From Bacillota bacterium (lineage in GTDB: Bacteria; Bacillota; Clostridia; Clostridiales; Clostridiaceae), in assembly GCA_023445445.1 (NCBI GenBank), contig JAEXLD010000039.1, forward strand, positions 30,984 to 94,983: a DNA stretch of 64,000 nucleotides. The letters run 5' to 3'. Within the stretch, counting starts at the first letter, position 1; every line of letters starts with the position of its first letter. Positions 34,553 through 44,129 of the stretch are shown piece after piece. The translations under genes and the position numbers were made by a program. The notes beneath the pieces are model-generated. The model saw only the letters and a program-made list of their open reading frames with translations. It ran no database searches and was not told the origin of the DNA.

Positions 34553-34925
34553 ATTTTAGACAATGTGTTTATATAATTATTAAAAATACGAAAGAGATAG
34601 GAATAAATATATTTATCCCTAGTTTTTTTTCTAGATATATTAATAAGTCTAAGTGCAATATACTGTGGTTATTAATTTAACCATTTATCGATTTATATCA
34701 ATAGAAGAAATATGGAGTTATAAATCTATCTTAGCATTGAGAAAAGAATCTTATTAAAATCCAATGTATGTAATTTTTATGTTTCGCATAGGAAATAAAT
34801 ATTAGCATAAGAGATACTTTTATAGATTTAAAGAAAGTAACAAATATATGGAAAAGATAAAGGGCTAAGTATTAATGATGGTTGTATAAAAGATGTATAT
34901 TTTTCAACAAGAGAGTATAAAATTT
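34553..34925 (+). other. degenerate region without intact genes
   Basis: No frame longer than about 30 codons makes sense. Near 34761-34860 one frame reads NPMYVIFMFRIGNKY, stop, HKRYFYRFKESNKYMEKIKG, which is reminiscent of the N terminus of serine-acetyltransferase-like proteins, but this is a weak match. Stops and shifts are frequent, consistent with gene decay. Confidence 0.45.
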
Positions 34926-35131
34926 ATGATAGCAATTTGTATTATAGTAAAAGATGAAAGTGAGATTCTTGAAAAATTTTTAGAAGAATAAAAGATTACA
35001 ATTTTTATACTGCAATTGTTGATACTGTTTCAACAGATAATATTAAGAAATATTTAGAAGATATATATAAGATATATATATGGGTTTAAGTACTATAATG
35101 ATCATTTTTTTGTTAGCAGAATATTTAAATA
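34926..35131 (+). pseudogene. short remnant of another family 2 glycosyltransferase
   Basis: From ATG 34926 the frame reads MIAICIIVKDESEILEKFLEE and stops. After a shift it continues KDYNFYTAIVDTVSTDNIKKYLED, matching the mIvKnE...IVDTGStDnT pattern of the intact enzyme at 32204. After a further gap it reads FFVSRIFK, like the ISRFFEKG segment. It has internal deletions and several stops, so it is a heavily decayed copy. Confidence 0.65.
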
Positions 35132-35165
35132 ATAATTATATAGCAATATTTTAATATATATTAAT

Positions 35166-35192
35166 TAAAGATAATATAAGATATAACGATAT
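35166..35192 (+). promoter_or_regulatory. sigma-D promoter of the second flagellin
   Basis: TAAA (35166-35169), a 15-base spacer and AACGATAT (35185-35192) are an excellent sigma-28 match, 36 bases before the flagellin ATG. The leader is short and lacks the CsrA hairpin of the first flagellin. Confidence 0.78.
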
Positions 35193-35227
35193 ATATAGTA
35201 ATTAAATAATAAATTAGGAGAGATATT

Positions 35228-36085
35228 ATGAGATTAAATCAAAATATGCAATCTTTAAATGTGTATAGGAATTACAAGAAAAATTTATCTACACAATCAA
35301 CAGCTTTAGATAGAATAAGTACTGGTACAAAAATTAATTCAGCAAAGGATAATCCTAATAAGCTAGGTGTAAGTGAAGGCCTTAGACTGCAAATTAGAAG
35401 TCTTCAAATGGCTGGGAAAAATATTCAAGATGGAATATCCATGATGCAAGCAACTGATGGAGCTTTATCTGTTGTTGGGGAATCATTACTAAGGCTTAAA
35501 GAGTTAACTATTCAATCTGCTGGAGTTACTAATGAAAGAGACTTAGAAGTAATTCAAGTTGAAATAGATACTCTTAAGAAAGATATTGATACTACAGTTA
35601 ATAGTTCGGATTTCAATGGAGTGAAATTGTTGAATTCAGATAAGGTAGCTAATAACGATTATCCTAAATACTTAAAGCATGTAGTAGGAGCAAATGCAGA
35701 GGAAGAAATAGAAATTCCAATGTATAATTTAACAACAGATATACTTTCAGATAATAAGGGAAACACTTTAAAATCAATAGATGTTACTAATAGGGATGAT
35801 TTAGATAAAAATATGAGCATAATTCAATCAGCTATTAGCACTATTAATTCTGTAAGAAGTAGATATGGAGCTATTCAAAATAGAATGGAAACATCTTCAG
35901 AAAACTTAGGTGGTAGTTCATATAATTTGCAAAGTGCAGAGAGTAGGGTAAGAGATACTGATATAGCTTTAGAAATGGCTGAATATGCAAGGACATCAGT
36001 CCTACATGAAACCTCAATTGCTTTAATGAAACAAACTAATAATTTTCCACAAGATATATTAAGAGTACTTCAAAATTTAAAATAA
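35228..36085 (+). CDS. second, divergent flagellin
   Basis: A 285-residue flagellin-family protein. The N terminus (RLNQNMQSLNVYRNY, ISTGTKINSAKDNPNKLGVSEGL) and C terminus (ESRVRDTDIALEMAEY, ending QDILRVLQNLK) carry D0/D1 helices, but with clear departures from the first flagellin: KDNPN replaces GDDAA and QTNNFPQDILR replaces QANQQPQGVLQ. The central part is only about 70 residues. It may be a minor filament subunit or a hook-proximal one. It has its own sigma-D promoter and terminator. It is separated from the first flagellin by the glycosyltransferase region. Confidence 0.92.
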   Translation: MRLNQNMQSLNVYRNYKKNLSTQSTALDRISTGTKINSAKDNPNKLGVSEGLRLQIRSLQMAGKNIQDGISMMQATDGALSVVGESLLRLKELTIQSAGVTNERDLEVIQVEIDTLKKDIDTTVNSSDFNGVKLLNSDKVANNDYPKYLKHVVGANAEEEIEIPMYNLTTDILSDNKGNTLKSIDVTNRDDLDKNMSIIQSAISTINSVRSRYGAIQNRMETSSENLGGSSYNLQSAESRVRDTDIALEMAEYARTSVLHETSIALMKQTNNFPQDILRVLQNLK

Positions 36086-36092
36086 TGTATAT

Positions 36093-36121
36093 AAAGAGAA
36101 GTTCTTATAACTTCTCTTTTT
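36093..36121 (+). terminator. intrinsic terminator of the second flagellin
   Basis: AAAGAGAAGTT/AACTTCTCTTT forms an 11-base stem with a CTTAT loop, followed by T residues. Confidence 0.87.
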
Positions 36122-36416
36122 AGTGTCTCTTTATTTTAGTAATTTAATTTTAAAAAAATGATATAAAAAATAAATTAAATGATAAATTAAATAAAATATT
36201 TAAAAATATTAACAAAAATACGAAAAATGTAGAAAATTTATATGTATTTAATATGAAAATATTATAGAAAAATAAGTTATATTAAATTATAATGTAAATA
36301 CAGGTAATTTTTGCATACTATTAGTTGAATAATTATGTTTTAAAATGAAAGTAGTAGAATTAACAAAAATGATGGGATAAAATGTAAAAGTAAAATATTA
36401 ATTAGGGGAGAAGTTT
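36122..36416 (+). other. A/T-rich intergenic region upstream of the basal-body operon
   Basis: The 295 bases contain no gene. A possible sigma-A promoter is TTGCAT (36313-36318), 17-base spacer and TATGTT, about 70 bases before flgB; the match is modest. I see no sigma-D promoter and no cyclic-di-GMP riboswitch core. A GGGGAG ribosome binding site lies just before the flgB ATG. Confidence 0.4.
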
Positions 36417-36812
36417 ATGAATATTGGTAATGATGTTTCAATGCAATTTATTAAATTAGGATTAGATGCCTCTGCATTAAGAGGCAAAGTTATAGCTAAT
36501 AATATGGCTAATATTAATACAGATAATTTTAAAAAATCCTATGTTTCTTTTGAAGAGAATTTGAATAATGAAAAAAGTAAGTTTGTATTAAATACAACAA
36601 AAAAAGTGCATTTTAATGGAGAATTAAGTAATTCTTTAATTTCTGTCAAGGAAGATAATAGTACAAGTATGAGAACAGACGGTAATAATGTGGATATGGA
36701 TTTGGAAAAAGTGAATCAAGCTGCCAATAACTTGATGTATAATGCTTTAATAACTCAAGCAAATTCAAAACTCAATATGACTAAAGCTGTAATATCAGGA
36801 GGGAATGTTTAA
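36417..36812 (+). CDS. flgB: flagellar proximal rod protein FlgB
   Basis: FlgB is a rod subunit next to the export gate and FliE. The 131-residue protein has the N-terminal rod motif [28 protein letters not shown] at about residues 20-47 and a C-terminal helix [17 protein letters not shown]. Length and order (flgB-flgC-fliE) are standard. It is the first gene of the long basal-body/export operon. Confidence 0.94.
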   Translation: MNIGNDVSMQFIKLGLDASALRGKVIANNMANINTDNFKKSYVSFEENLNNEKSKFVLNTTKKVHFNGELSNSLISVKEDNSTSMRTDGNNVDMDLEKVNQAANNLMYNALITQANSKLNMTKAVISGGNV

Positions 36813-36814
36813 TT

Positions 36815-37219
36815 ATGGGACTATTTAATACTATGAGAATAAGTGCTAGTGGACTTTCAGCTGAAAGACTTAGAATGGATACTATAACATCGAATATGAC
36901 AAATGCAACAACTACTAGAGGTGAGAATGGAAAGCCTTATGTTAGAAAAATAGCTGTTTTTCAAGAAAACTTAGATAAGGAAAAAGGGCTAAACGGGGTT
37001 AAGGCTATTGGTATAGTAGAAGATAAATCCCCTTTAAAAAGTGTCTATGATCCTACACACCCAGATGCAGACGAAAATGGATATGTTACTATGCCAAATG
37101 TTAATTTACTAAACGAAATGGCAGATATGATAGCAGCATCTAGGTCTTATGAGGCTAATATAGATACACTTAATGCAACTAAAAGTATGTTTACAAAAAC
37201 ACTAGAGTTAGGGAGGTAG
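36815..37219 (+). CDS. flgC: flagellar proximal rod protein FlgC
   Basis: A 134-residue rod protein. The N terminus [31 protein letters not shown] shows the rod/hook family signature, with the conserved (V)[24 protein letters not shown] in the C-terminal half. It starts two bases after the flgB stop and is followed by fliE. Confidence 0.95.
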   Translation: MGLFNTMRISASGLSAERLRMDTITSNMTNATTTRGENGKPYVRKIAVFQENLDKEKGLNGVKAIGIVEDKSPLKSVYDPTHPDADENGYVTMPNVNLLNEMADMIAASRSYEANIDTLNATKSMFTKTLELGR

Positions 37220-37225
37220 CTTATA

Positions 37226-37531
37226 TTGATAATTAATAATTTTGTTCCAGCAGAAAAAATATTTGAAAACAGTAATACAAATTCTGTTATATGTAATAAT
37301 AACAATCCTTCAAATATGTTTCAGGATATTTTAAAGGAAAATTTAGATAAAGTAAATCAAGAACAAATAGAAGCTGATAACATAACTAATGATTTCATTG
37401 CAGGAAAAGATGTAGATATTCATGAGATGGTTCTTAGTATGGAGGAAGCTAAGATGTCGCTACAACTTGCTATTCAAGTAAGAAATAAAGTTGTAGAAGC
37501 AGTTCAAGAATTAAACAGAATGCAATTGTAA
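37226..37531 (+). CDS. fliE: flagellar hook-basal body protein FliE
   Basis: FliE joins the MS ring to the rod and is an early export substrate. The 101-residue protein has the conserved C-terminal half, DIHEMVLSMEEAKMSLQLAIQVRNKVVEAVQEL. The start is TTG, preceded by GGGAGGTAG overlapping the flgC stop. The N-terminal 40 residues are polar and poorly conserved, as is usual. Confidence 0.94.
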   Translation: MIINNFVPAEKIFENSNTNSVICNNNNPSNMFQDILKENLDKVNQEQIEADNITNDFIAGKDVDIHEMVLSMEEAKMSLQLAIQVRNKVVEAVQELNRMQL

Positions 37532-37552
37532 TACGAAGGAGTGCTATTATTA

Positions 37553-39112
37553 ATGGATAAGCTTAAAGAAATTCTTAGTAAGCTATGGGGAAGATTTAAG
37601 ACATTTAATAAGGGAATAAAAATAGCAATAATAGTTACAATGATTACTTTTATTATCGCAATTATTTCAATGTTTTTTTATAACTCATCAACTAAGTATA
37701 AGGTTTTATTCTCTAGCTTAGAGGCAACAGATGCACAAGTTGTAATAAATAAGCTAAATGAGAAAAAAGTAGATATGAAAATAGAAGGAGATACCATACT
37801 GGTACCAAAATCACAGGTGGACAAATTAAGATTGGAATTGGCACCTGAACTATCAGATGGAAGTAGTGGTTATGAACTTATGGATTCAGGTAGTTCATTT
37901 GGAATGACTGATGAAGAATTTAAACTAAAAAAATTAAGAATGCAGCAAGGGGAATTAGAAAAAACTATTAAAAGCTTTCCTCAAGTAGAAACTGCAAGAG
38001 TACATATAACCCCATCAAAGGATTCAGTATTTGTTGAGGATAAGGAGCCAGGAAAGGCTGCTGTTTACTTACAAGTATCTTCTGGGAATAAACTAAGTAG
38101 GGAACAGGTTAAGTCAATAGTGGCACTTGTTTCAAAAAGCACAGAGAATGTTCCAGAAGAGAATATTGAAGTTGTAGATAATAACATGAATTTATTAACA
38201 GAAGGCTTATTTGATGAAGAAAATGTAGCTGTAAGTTCTGATGCAATAGGTCAACAATTTGCATTAGAAAAGAAATATGAAGAAGAGCTTCAAAAATCAA
38301 TAATCCAATTATTAGAGCCTGTTGTAGGTAAGGGAAAGGTTAAAACTTCTGTAAATGTAGACTTGGACTTCGATTCAAGACAAAAAACAGAAACAGTAAT
38401 AGATCCTAATAAAGTTATAGTAAGCCAACAAGCAATAAAAGAGATAAATGGAGAAAATGCTGGAGAATCTACTGCTAGTCCCGTAGATAACAATATGGGA
38501 AATACTATAGAGGAAGAAAATAACAATAATAATGGATCTTTAAGAGAAGAAGTAAGTACAAATTATGAAAGTGGAAAGACAGAAACAAAGACAATAAGTG
38601 CTCCAGGTGAGGTTAAAAGGTTAACCGCTTCAGTATTTATTGATGGGAATATTGAAGGTAATGTTCAAACAGCTATAGAAAGATCTGTAGCTAATGCTAT
38701 TGGTATAAAAACAGATAGAGGAGATAATATTTCAGTAGTTGGAATGACCTTTGATCCTACTAATAAAGAAGACTTAGGAGATGGAACAGAAGCTAATGGA
38801 GGCTTTATTTCAGAAAATAGAGATAAAATTGTTCTATATTCTATATTAGGAATTATAGGGTTAATTATTCTCACAGTAACTTTAATCCTTATTAGAAGAA
38901 GAAAGAAGAATAAAGAGGAAAAGGAAAGCCTATTAGATGTTGTAATTGACGACAGGGTTTCTGATAAAACAAGGGAAGAAATTTCAAGTATTGATTTTGA
39001 AACTGTTAATCCAAAAGCACATATTGAAAATGAAATAAAGAAATATGCCACAGATAAACCTGATCAAGTAGCAGATATAATTAAAGCTTGGTTAGCTGAA
39101 AGTGAGAGGTGA
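37553..39112 (+). CDS. fliF: flagellar MS-ring protein FliF
   Basis: FliF forms the MS ring in the membrane and houses the export gate. The 519-residue protein has a first transmembrane helix at about residues 22-44 and ring-building motif domains with SSLEATDAQVVINKL, GYELMDSGSSFGMTDEE and QVETARVHITPSKDSVF. A disordered loop of Asn/Glu-rich sequence lies near 300-335, followed by a second transmembrane helix (about 424-444) and a C-terminal FliG-binding tail (IIKAWL). ATG 37553 is preferred over GTG 37541, which overlaps the AAGGAG site. Confidence 0.95.
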   Translation: MDKLKEILSKLWGRFKTFNKGIKIAIIVTMITFIIAIISMFFYNSSTKYKVLFSSLEATDAQVVINKLNEKKVDMKIEGDTILVPKSQVDKLRLELAPELSDGSSGYELMDSGSSFGMTDEEFKLKKLRMQQGELEKTIKSFPQVETARVHITPSKDSVFVEDKEPGKAAVYLQVSSGNKLSREQVKSIVALVSKSTENVPEENIEVVDNNMNLLTEGLFDEENVAVSSDAIGQQFALEKKYEEELQKSIIQLLEPVVGKGKVKTSVNVDLDFDSRQKTETVIDPNKVIVSQQAIKEINGENAGESTASPVDNNMGNTIEEENNNNNGSLREEVSTNYESGKTETKTISAPGEVKRLTASVFIDGNIEGNVQTAIERSVANAIGIKTDRGDNISVVGMTFDPTNKEDLGDGTEANGGFISENRDKIVLYSILGIIGLIILTVTLILIRRRKKNKEEKESLLDVVIDDRVSDKTREEISSIDFETVNPKAHIENEIKKYATDKPDQVADIIKAWLAESER

Positions 39113-39116
39113 TAAT

Positions 39117-40133
39117 ATGGCAAGAGAATCAGTTAAATTAAATGGAATTAAAAAGGCAGCTATATTATTTATAACTCTTGGGCCTGAAGCATCTTCAGGA
39201 ATATTAAAAAAGTTACCAGAATCTGAAATACAAAAAATTACATATGAAATAGCTAATATTTCTACTGTATCAGCAGAACAAAGAGAAGTTATTTTAGATG
39301 AATTTTTAGAAATGAATAAAGCAAGAGATTATATTATTGAAGGCGGTCTAGACTATGCTAGAACTTTATTATCTAAAGCTTTAGGAACCCAAAGAGCAAA
39401 TGAAATTTTAAGTAAGGTAACAGAGGCAACTCAACAATATAGACCATTTTCTATTGCAAGGAAAGCTGATGCTCATCAATTATTAAATGTAATTAGTTAT
39501 GAGCATCCACAAACTATTGCTTTAATCCTTTGTTATTTACAACCAGATAAAGCAGCTCAAGTTCTTGCAGAGCTTCCTGAAGATACTCAAAGTGATGTTG
39601 CTTATAGAATAGCTACTATGAGTAATACATCTCCTATGGTTATCAAGGAAATAGAGAGGGTTTTAGAAAGTAAACTAAGCACAGTTGTAAGAAGTGAAAT
39701 GACATCTTTAGGTGGAGTTGAATCATTAGTTGATATTTTAAATCAAGTAGATAGAACTACTGAAAAGAATATTACAGAAAGCTTAGAAAGAGAGGATGCA
39801 GAACTTGCTGATCTTGTTAAGAGCTCAATGTTCGTATTTGAAGACATTATTACCCTTGATGATATTTCTATTCAAAGAATTCTTAGAGAAGTTGATGGTA
39901 AAGAACTTGCTCTTGCACTTAAGGGAAGTTCCGATGAAGTTGCTAATGTTATTTACAGAAATCAATCTAAGAGAGCTGCTGCTTCTTTAAAGGAAGATAT
40001 GGAATTCTTAGGACCAGTAAGACTTATGGATGTTGAAAAATCTCAACAAAAAATTGTTGCTATTATTAGAAGATTAGACGATGCCCAAGAAATTATAATT
40101 TCAAGAGGTGGAGAAGATGCAATCATCATATAA
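39117..40133 (+). CDS. fliG: flagellar motor switch protein FliG
   Basis: FliG links the MS ring to the C ring and bears the torque-generating charged face. The 338-residue protein has the armadillo-like middle domain with the EHPQTIALILCYL motif (about 124-136) and SNTSP. The C-terminal domain has FEDIITLDDISIQRILREV and a charged helix SKRAAASLKEDMEFLGPVR, which interacts with MotA. I use ATG 39117 with a GAGGTGAT site; the upstream GTG overlaps fliF. Confidence 0.96.
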   Translation: MARESVKLNGIKKAAILFITLGPEASSGILKKLPESEIQKITYEIANISTVSAEQREVILDEFLEMNKARDYIIEGGLDYARTLLSKALGTQRANEILSKVTEATQQYRPFSIARKADAHQLLNVISYEHPQTIALILCYLQPDKAAQVLAELPEDTQSDVAYRIATMSNTSPMVIKEIERVLESKLSTVVRSEMTSLGGVESLVDILNQVDRTTEKNITESLEREDAELADLVKSSMFVFEDIITLDDISIQRILREVDGKELALALKGSSDEVANVIYRNQSKRAAASLKEDMEFLGPVRLMDVEKSQQKIVAIIRRLDDAQEIIISRGGEDAIII

Positions 40134-40878
40134 TTTAATCAAAAGTTCTTCAGCATTAGAAGCTTCAAAAAAGGTTATTGAAACAAGTTATACCATAAAG
40201 AATGTAGAAGAACTAGATAATGGGAGCTATTCAATTGAAGATGAATTTAGAAAAAATTATGAAGTTTTAGGGGCAAGTATAATTAAAAAAGCTAAGTCAG
40301 AAGCAGAAGAGATTAAAAGAAACTCTGAAATAATTGCATATGAAATAGAAAAAAAAGCCTATGAAGAGGGATATAATCAAGGGAAAACTAATGGTTATGA
40401 AGATGGCTATGAAAATGGATATAAAGAAGCTATTGAAAAAGTTAGGCTAGAAACAGAACAAGAAGTGAAAGATAGAATAGGCAGAGCTGAATATATTTTA
40501 GAAAATGCAAATAAGGAATATAAAGAATATTTACTTAGTAAGGAAGAAGAAATATTAAAGCTTGCCTTTGATATGGCAAGTATTATTGCTAAAAAAGAAA
40601 TGAAAATTTCAGAAGGTATGCTACCTTTAATAGAAAGTATTCTAGAAGAAGCTAAGGGTGAAGAAAACATAATTATTAGATGCAATAATATTCATATAAA
40701 AGCTATAAAAGAAAAAGTTGATTATTATAAGAGAGCATACGCCATTAAAGGTGAGATATTTATTTTAGAAGATGAATTTATGGAACCTGGAAATGCAATA
40801 ATTGATAAAGGGACTGGTAAAGCTACAATTGGCTTAGATATAGCTTTAGAGAAACTTCATAATACATTATTTAAATAG
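40117..40878 (+). CDS. fliH: flagellar assembly protein FliH
   Basis: FliH binds and regulates the export ATPase FliI. The 253-residue protein has the diagnostic Gly-x-x-x-Gly-like repeat (EEGYNQGKTNGYEDGYENGYKEA, residues about 86-108), a long coiled coil, and a C-terminal domain resembling V-type ATPase subunit E with SIIAKKEMKI and DKGTGKATIGLD. It overlaps fliG by 17 bases, suggesting translational coupling. ATG 40117 has a GAGGTGGAG site just upstream. Confidence 0.9.
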   Translation: MQSSYNLIKSSSALEASKKVIETSYTIKNVEELDNGSYSIEDEFRKNYEVLGASIIKKAKSEAEEIKRNSEIIAYEIEKKAYEEGYNQGKTNGYEDGYENGYKEAIEKVRLETEQEVKDRIGRAEYILENANKEYKEYLLSKEEEILKLAFDMASIIAKKEMKISEGMLPLIESILEEAKGEENIIIRCNNIHIKAIKEKVDYYKRAYAIKGEIFILEDEFMEPGNAIIDKGTGKATIGLDIALEKLHNTLFK

Positions 40879-40889
40879 TAGGTGTAAAT

Positions 40890-42200
40890 ATGATAAATGT
40901 AGACTTTAGTTCCATAAAGAAAAAAATAAAAGAAGTTAATACTCACTACTTAGAAGGGACTGTAAAGGAAGTAATAGGTTTAACCATAGAAGTACAAGGA
41001 GTTAAGGCCTTTGTTGGTGAGTTATGTACTATTTACAATCAAGATGGACATCCAATTAAATGCGAAGTAGTTGGCTTTAGGAAAGATGCTGTACTTTTAA
41101 TGCCCTTAGGTGAGCTTATTGGCATTGCTCCTGGCTGTAGAGTTGTACCAGAAAGAAGACCATTGGAAGTTAGATGTTCAGAAGAACTATTAGGAAAGGT
41201 ATTAGATGGTCTTGGAAATCCTTTAGATAATGAAACTTTACTTAAGGGAGAAAAGTATCCAATAGAAAATCAACCACCAGATCCACTAAAAAGAAAAAGG
41301 ATTACTGAAATATTACCAACTGGAGTAAGAGCTATAGATGGATTTTTAACAGTTGGTGAAGGTCAAAGAATAGGGATTTTTGCTGGTTCAGGAGTAGGTA
41401 AAAGTACTACTTTAGGAATGATAGCAAGAGAGGCAGAAGCAGATATTAATGTTATATCTCTTATTGGAGAAAGAGGAAGAGAAGTTTTAGAGTTTATTGA
41501 AAAGGACTTAGGACCAGAGGGAATGAAAAGGTCAGTGGTTGTATGTGCAACTTCTGACAAGCCTGCCTTAATAAGAATAAAGGGAGCATTAACAGCTACA
41601 GCTATAGCAGAGTATTTTAGAGATAAAGGTAAAAAAGTTATATTGATGATGGATTCTGTAACTAGATTTGCCATGGCTCAAAGAGAAGTTGGACTAGCAA
41701 TTGGAGAACCACCAGCTCAAAAAGGATATACTCCATCTGTATTTGCAAAATTACCTAAACTTATGGAAAGGTCAGGAACATCAGAAAATGGATCTATTAC
41801 AGCTTTTTATACTGTATTAGTAGATGGTGATGATTTTAATGAACCTATAGCAGATGCTGTTAGAGGTATATTAGATGGACATATAGTTTTATCTAGGCAA
41901 TTAGCCCATAAAAATCATTATCCAGCTATAGACATTTTAAATAGTATAAGTAGACTTATGCCGAATATAGCTACAGATAATCATAAAGAAGCTGCTTCCT
42001 TTGGCAGAGATTTACTTGCTACATATAAGGATGCAGAAGATTTAATAAATCTAGGTGCTTATATTAAAGGCAGTAATAAAAAAATTGATTTATCCATTCA
42101 ATTTAATGATAGATTAAATAAATACTTAAAGCAGACAATTAATGAAAAATCAAATTTTAACACTTCTTTAAATGAATTACTATCAATGTTTAGAAGTTAA
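40890..42200 (+). CDS. fliI: flagellum-specific export ATPase FliI
   Basis: FliI powers and organises substrate entry into the flagellar export gate. The 436-residue protein is an F1-beta-like ATPase with Walker A GIFAGSGVGKST near residues 165-175, the catalytic region SLIGERGREV, Walker B VILMMDSVTRFAMAQRE and the DGHIVLSR segment. The size is standard. It lies between its regulators fliH and fliJ. Confidence 0.96.
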   Translation: MINVDFSSIKKKIKEVNTHYLEGTVKEVIGLTIEVQGVKAFVGELCTIYNQDGHPIKCEVVGFRKDAVLLMPLGELIGIAPGCRVVPERRPLEVRCSEELLGKVLDGLGNPLDNETLLKGEKYPIENQPPDPLKRKRITEILPTGVRAIDGFLTVGEGQRIGIFAGSGVGKSTTLGMIAREAEADINVISLIGERGREVLEFIEKDLGPEGMKRSVVVCATSDKPALIRIKGALTATAIAEYFRDKGKKVILMMDSVTRFAMAQREVGLAIGEPPAQKGYTPSVFAKLPKLMERSGTSENGSITAFYTVLVDGDDFNEPIADAVRGILDGHIVLSRQLAHKNHYPAIDILNSISRLMPNIATDNHKEAASFGRDLLATYKDAEDLINLGAYIKGSNKKIDLSIQFNDRLNKYLKQTINEKSNFNTSLNELLSMFRS

Positions 42201-42207
42201 AGGATGT

Positions 42208-42645
42208 ATGGGGATGTCAAATAAATTTAAATTTAGATTAGAAAAGCTTCTAGAAATAAGATTAGAAAAAGAGGAAGAAAGTAAGAGAAATTTTACAAAG
42301 ACTCAAAGGGAAAAACAGGATACAGAAATAAAACTTACAGGACTTAAAGAAAATTACCAAAAATATAGTGGAATGAAAGATGGAGAATCTGTAGTTTATC
42401 AAAAGATTAAACGTAATTATTTATTTGCTGTAGATAAGGGAATTTCTGAAACAGAGAAAAATTTAGCAATAAAGACAAAAGAATTAGAAATACGAAGAGA
42501 AGATCTTATAAAAAAGCAAGTAGATAGAAAGACTGTGGATATATTAAAAGAAAGAAAATACATAGAATTTACAAAGGAAGAAGAGAGAAAAGAACAAATT
42601 TTAATTGATGAACTTTCTCTATATGCTTACATAAGGAGTCATTGA
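42208..42645 (+). CDS. fliJ: flagellar export protein FliJ
   Basis: FliJ is a helical coiled-coil protein that fits into the FliI hexamer and contacts FlhA. The 145-residue protein begins MGMSNKFKFRLEKLLEIR, the family pattern, and is rich in charged heptads throughout. The best start is ATG 42208 or 42214, after an AAAGGA site. The longer frame beginning at 42172 lies inside fliI and is rejected. Confidence 0.88.
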   Translation: MGMSNKFKFRLEKLLEIRLEKEEESKRNFTKTQREKQDTEIKLTGLKENYQKYSGMKDGESVVYQKIKRNYLFAVDKGISETEKNLAIKTKELEIRREDLIKKQVDRKTVDILKERKYIEFTKEEERKEQILIDELSLYAYIRSH

Positions 42646-42660
42646 AAGGAGGTGATATAG

Positions 42661-44118
42661 TTGGTAGACAGTTCTGTAGTCATTAATTTAAACAATAAGC
42701 TTAAGACTTTAAAATCATATAATAAATCTGATAATAACAAAATAGAAGATAAAGCAGATTTTAAAAATTATTTATCTAAAGAAATAAACAATAATACTAC
42801 TAATACAAAGGCAAATAATTCAGATGATAAAATAAATGAAAATGCTACTGTAAAAACAATGGATTTAGAAGAAAATAATATTTCAAATAAAGAATTGATT
42901 TCTAAAGTTTCAGAAAAAATGGAAAAGATTCTTGAAAATGAAGATTTGAATGTTGATTCTTTAGATGAGGATTTAAATGAAATAATTCTTTTATTATTAA
43001 ATTTAATAGAAATTAATGTGAAGGAATTAAATATTAGTAATCCAGAAGAAACTATTTCTAATAAAACACAATCAATAGAGGGATTTGAAGATTTAAGCTT
43101 TACAAAGAATTCAGATTATTCATTATTAAAAGATAATGGGAATATAATTGAAAATTCTAATGGAGCAAATGTAATAGCGGATACTAAAGATGCATTAAGA
43201 AATATTAATACCTTATTAGTGAAATTAATAGATAATATGGATTCTGATAAAGTTATTGAAGATGTATCAATTAATAATATTGAAGATGAGCTATTAAAAG
43301 AATTTAAGAACTTAGTTAATACTCTTCCAGAAAAGACAGTAAAAGAAGTAGAAAAAAATTTAAATACTGACATTAGTAAAGAAATATTTAATACTTTAGT
43401 TTTAGATTCAAAAAAAGATATTAGCAATAGAGATATAGTTAATAGCCATAAATCAACAAAAGTTGAAGTTAATACTAATATAAATAACAATGAATTTACT
43501 TCTACTTTAAGGGATGATTTTAAAGATGAAAATCTTAATGATAATTCTTCTTTAAATAGTAAGGAAGTTAATAAAGAAGAAAAGGTTCTTATGAAAATAT
43601 TAGATGATGATAATAATACAAACTTTTCTAAAGTCTTAAATTATTATGATAAATTAAATAAAACTAACTCAGTAGTAGATGTAATAAAAGAGCCAGTAGT
43701 TATTAATAAGAATAATGTAAATATAGATTTCATTAAAAATATAAAATATATGGTTAAAAATTCTTTAGAAGAGATAAATGTTAAAATTTATCCAAAAGAA
43801 CTTGGCGAAATGACTATTAAGTTAATTTCTCAGGAAGGGATAATGAAAGCTGAAATAAAAGCTACTTCTAAAGAAACTTATAACTTATTAAATTCTAATT
43901 TAAATCATATAAAGAAAACATTAGAAAATCAAAATATTAGAATCCAAGAAGTTAATATTGGAATCTATAATGAAGATACTACTTTCTTTAGTGGTAGGGA
44001 AAATTCAAAAGAAGAATTTGAAAATCAAGGGGTAGGCAAAATAAATAAGATATCTTTTGATGAAGAAGAAGTTGTTGAAGATTTACTTAATGAAGGAAAT
44101 GTAAATTTATTAGCTTAG
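42661..44118 (+). CDS. fliK: flagellar hook-length control protein FliK
   Basis: FliK measures hook length and switches FlhB to late substrates. The 485-residue protein starts with TTG after a very strong AAAGGAGGTGATA site. The first 350 residues are low-complexity, rich in Asn, Asp, Lys and Glu, which fits the extended ruler region. The C-terminal hook-length control domain is conserved, with IYPKELGEMTIKLISQEGIM (about residues 376-395), AEIKATSKETYNLL and LENQNIRIQEVNI. Confidence 0.92.
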   Translation: MVDSSVVINLNNKLKTLKSYNKSDNNKIEDKADFKNYLSKEINNNTTNTKANNSDDKINENATVKTMDLEENNISNKELISKVSEKMEKILENEDLNVDSLDEDLNEIILLLLNLIEINVKELNISNPEETISNKTQSIEGFEDLSFTKNSDYSLLKDNGNIIENSNGANVIADTKDALRNINTLLVKLIDNMDSDKVIEDVSINNIEDELLKEFKNLVNTLPEKTVKEVEKNLNTDISKEIFNTLVLDSKKDISNRDIVNSHKSTKVEVNTNINNNEFTSTLRDDFKDENLNDNSSLNSKEVNKEEKVLMKILDDDNNTNFSKVLNYYDKLNKTNSVVDVIKEPVVINKNNVNIDFIKNIKYMVKNSLEEINVKIYPKELGEMTIKLISQEGIMKAEIKATSKETYNLLNSNLNHIKKTLENQNIRIQEVNIGIYNEDTTFFSGRENSKEEFENQGVGKINKISFDEEEVVEDLLNEGNVNLLA

Positions 44119-44129
44119 GAGGCGTATAA

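Noticed and set aside
36122..36416. Cyclic-di-GMP riboswitch upstream of flgB, as in some clostridia
   Set aside because: No conserved riboswitch core can be seen; the region is plain A/T-rich sequence.
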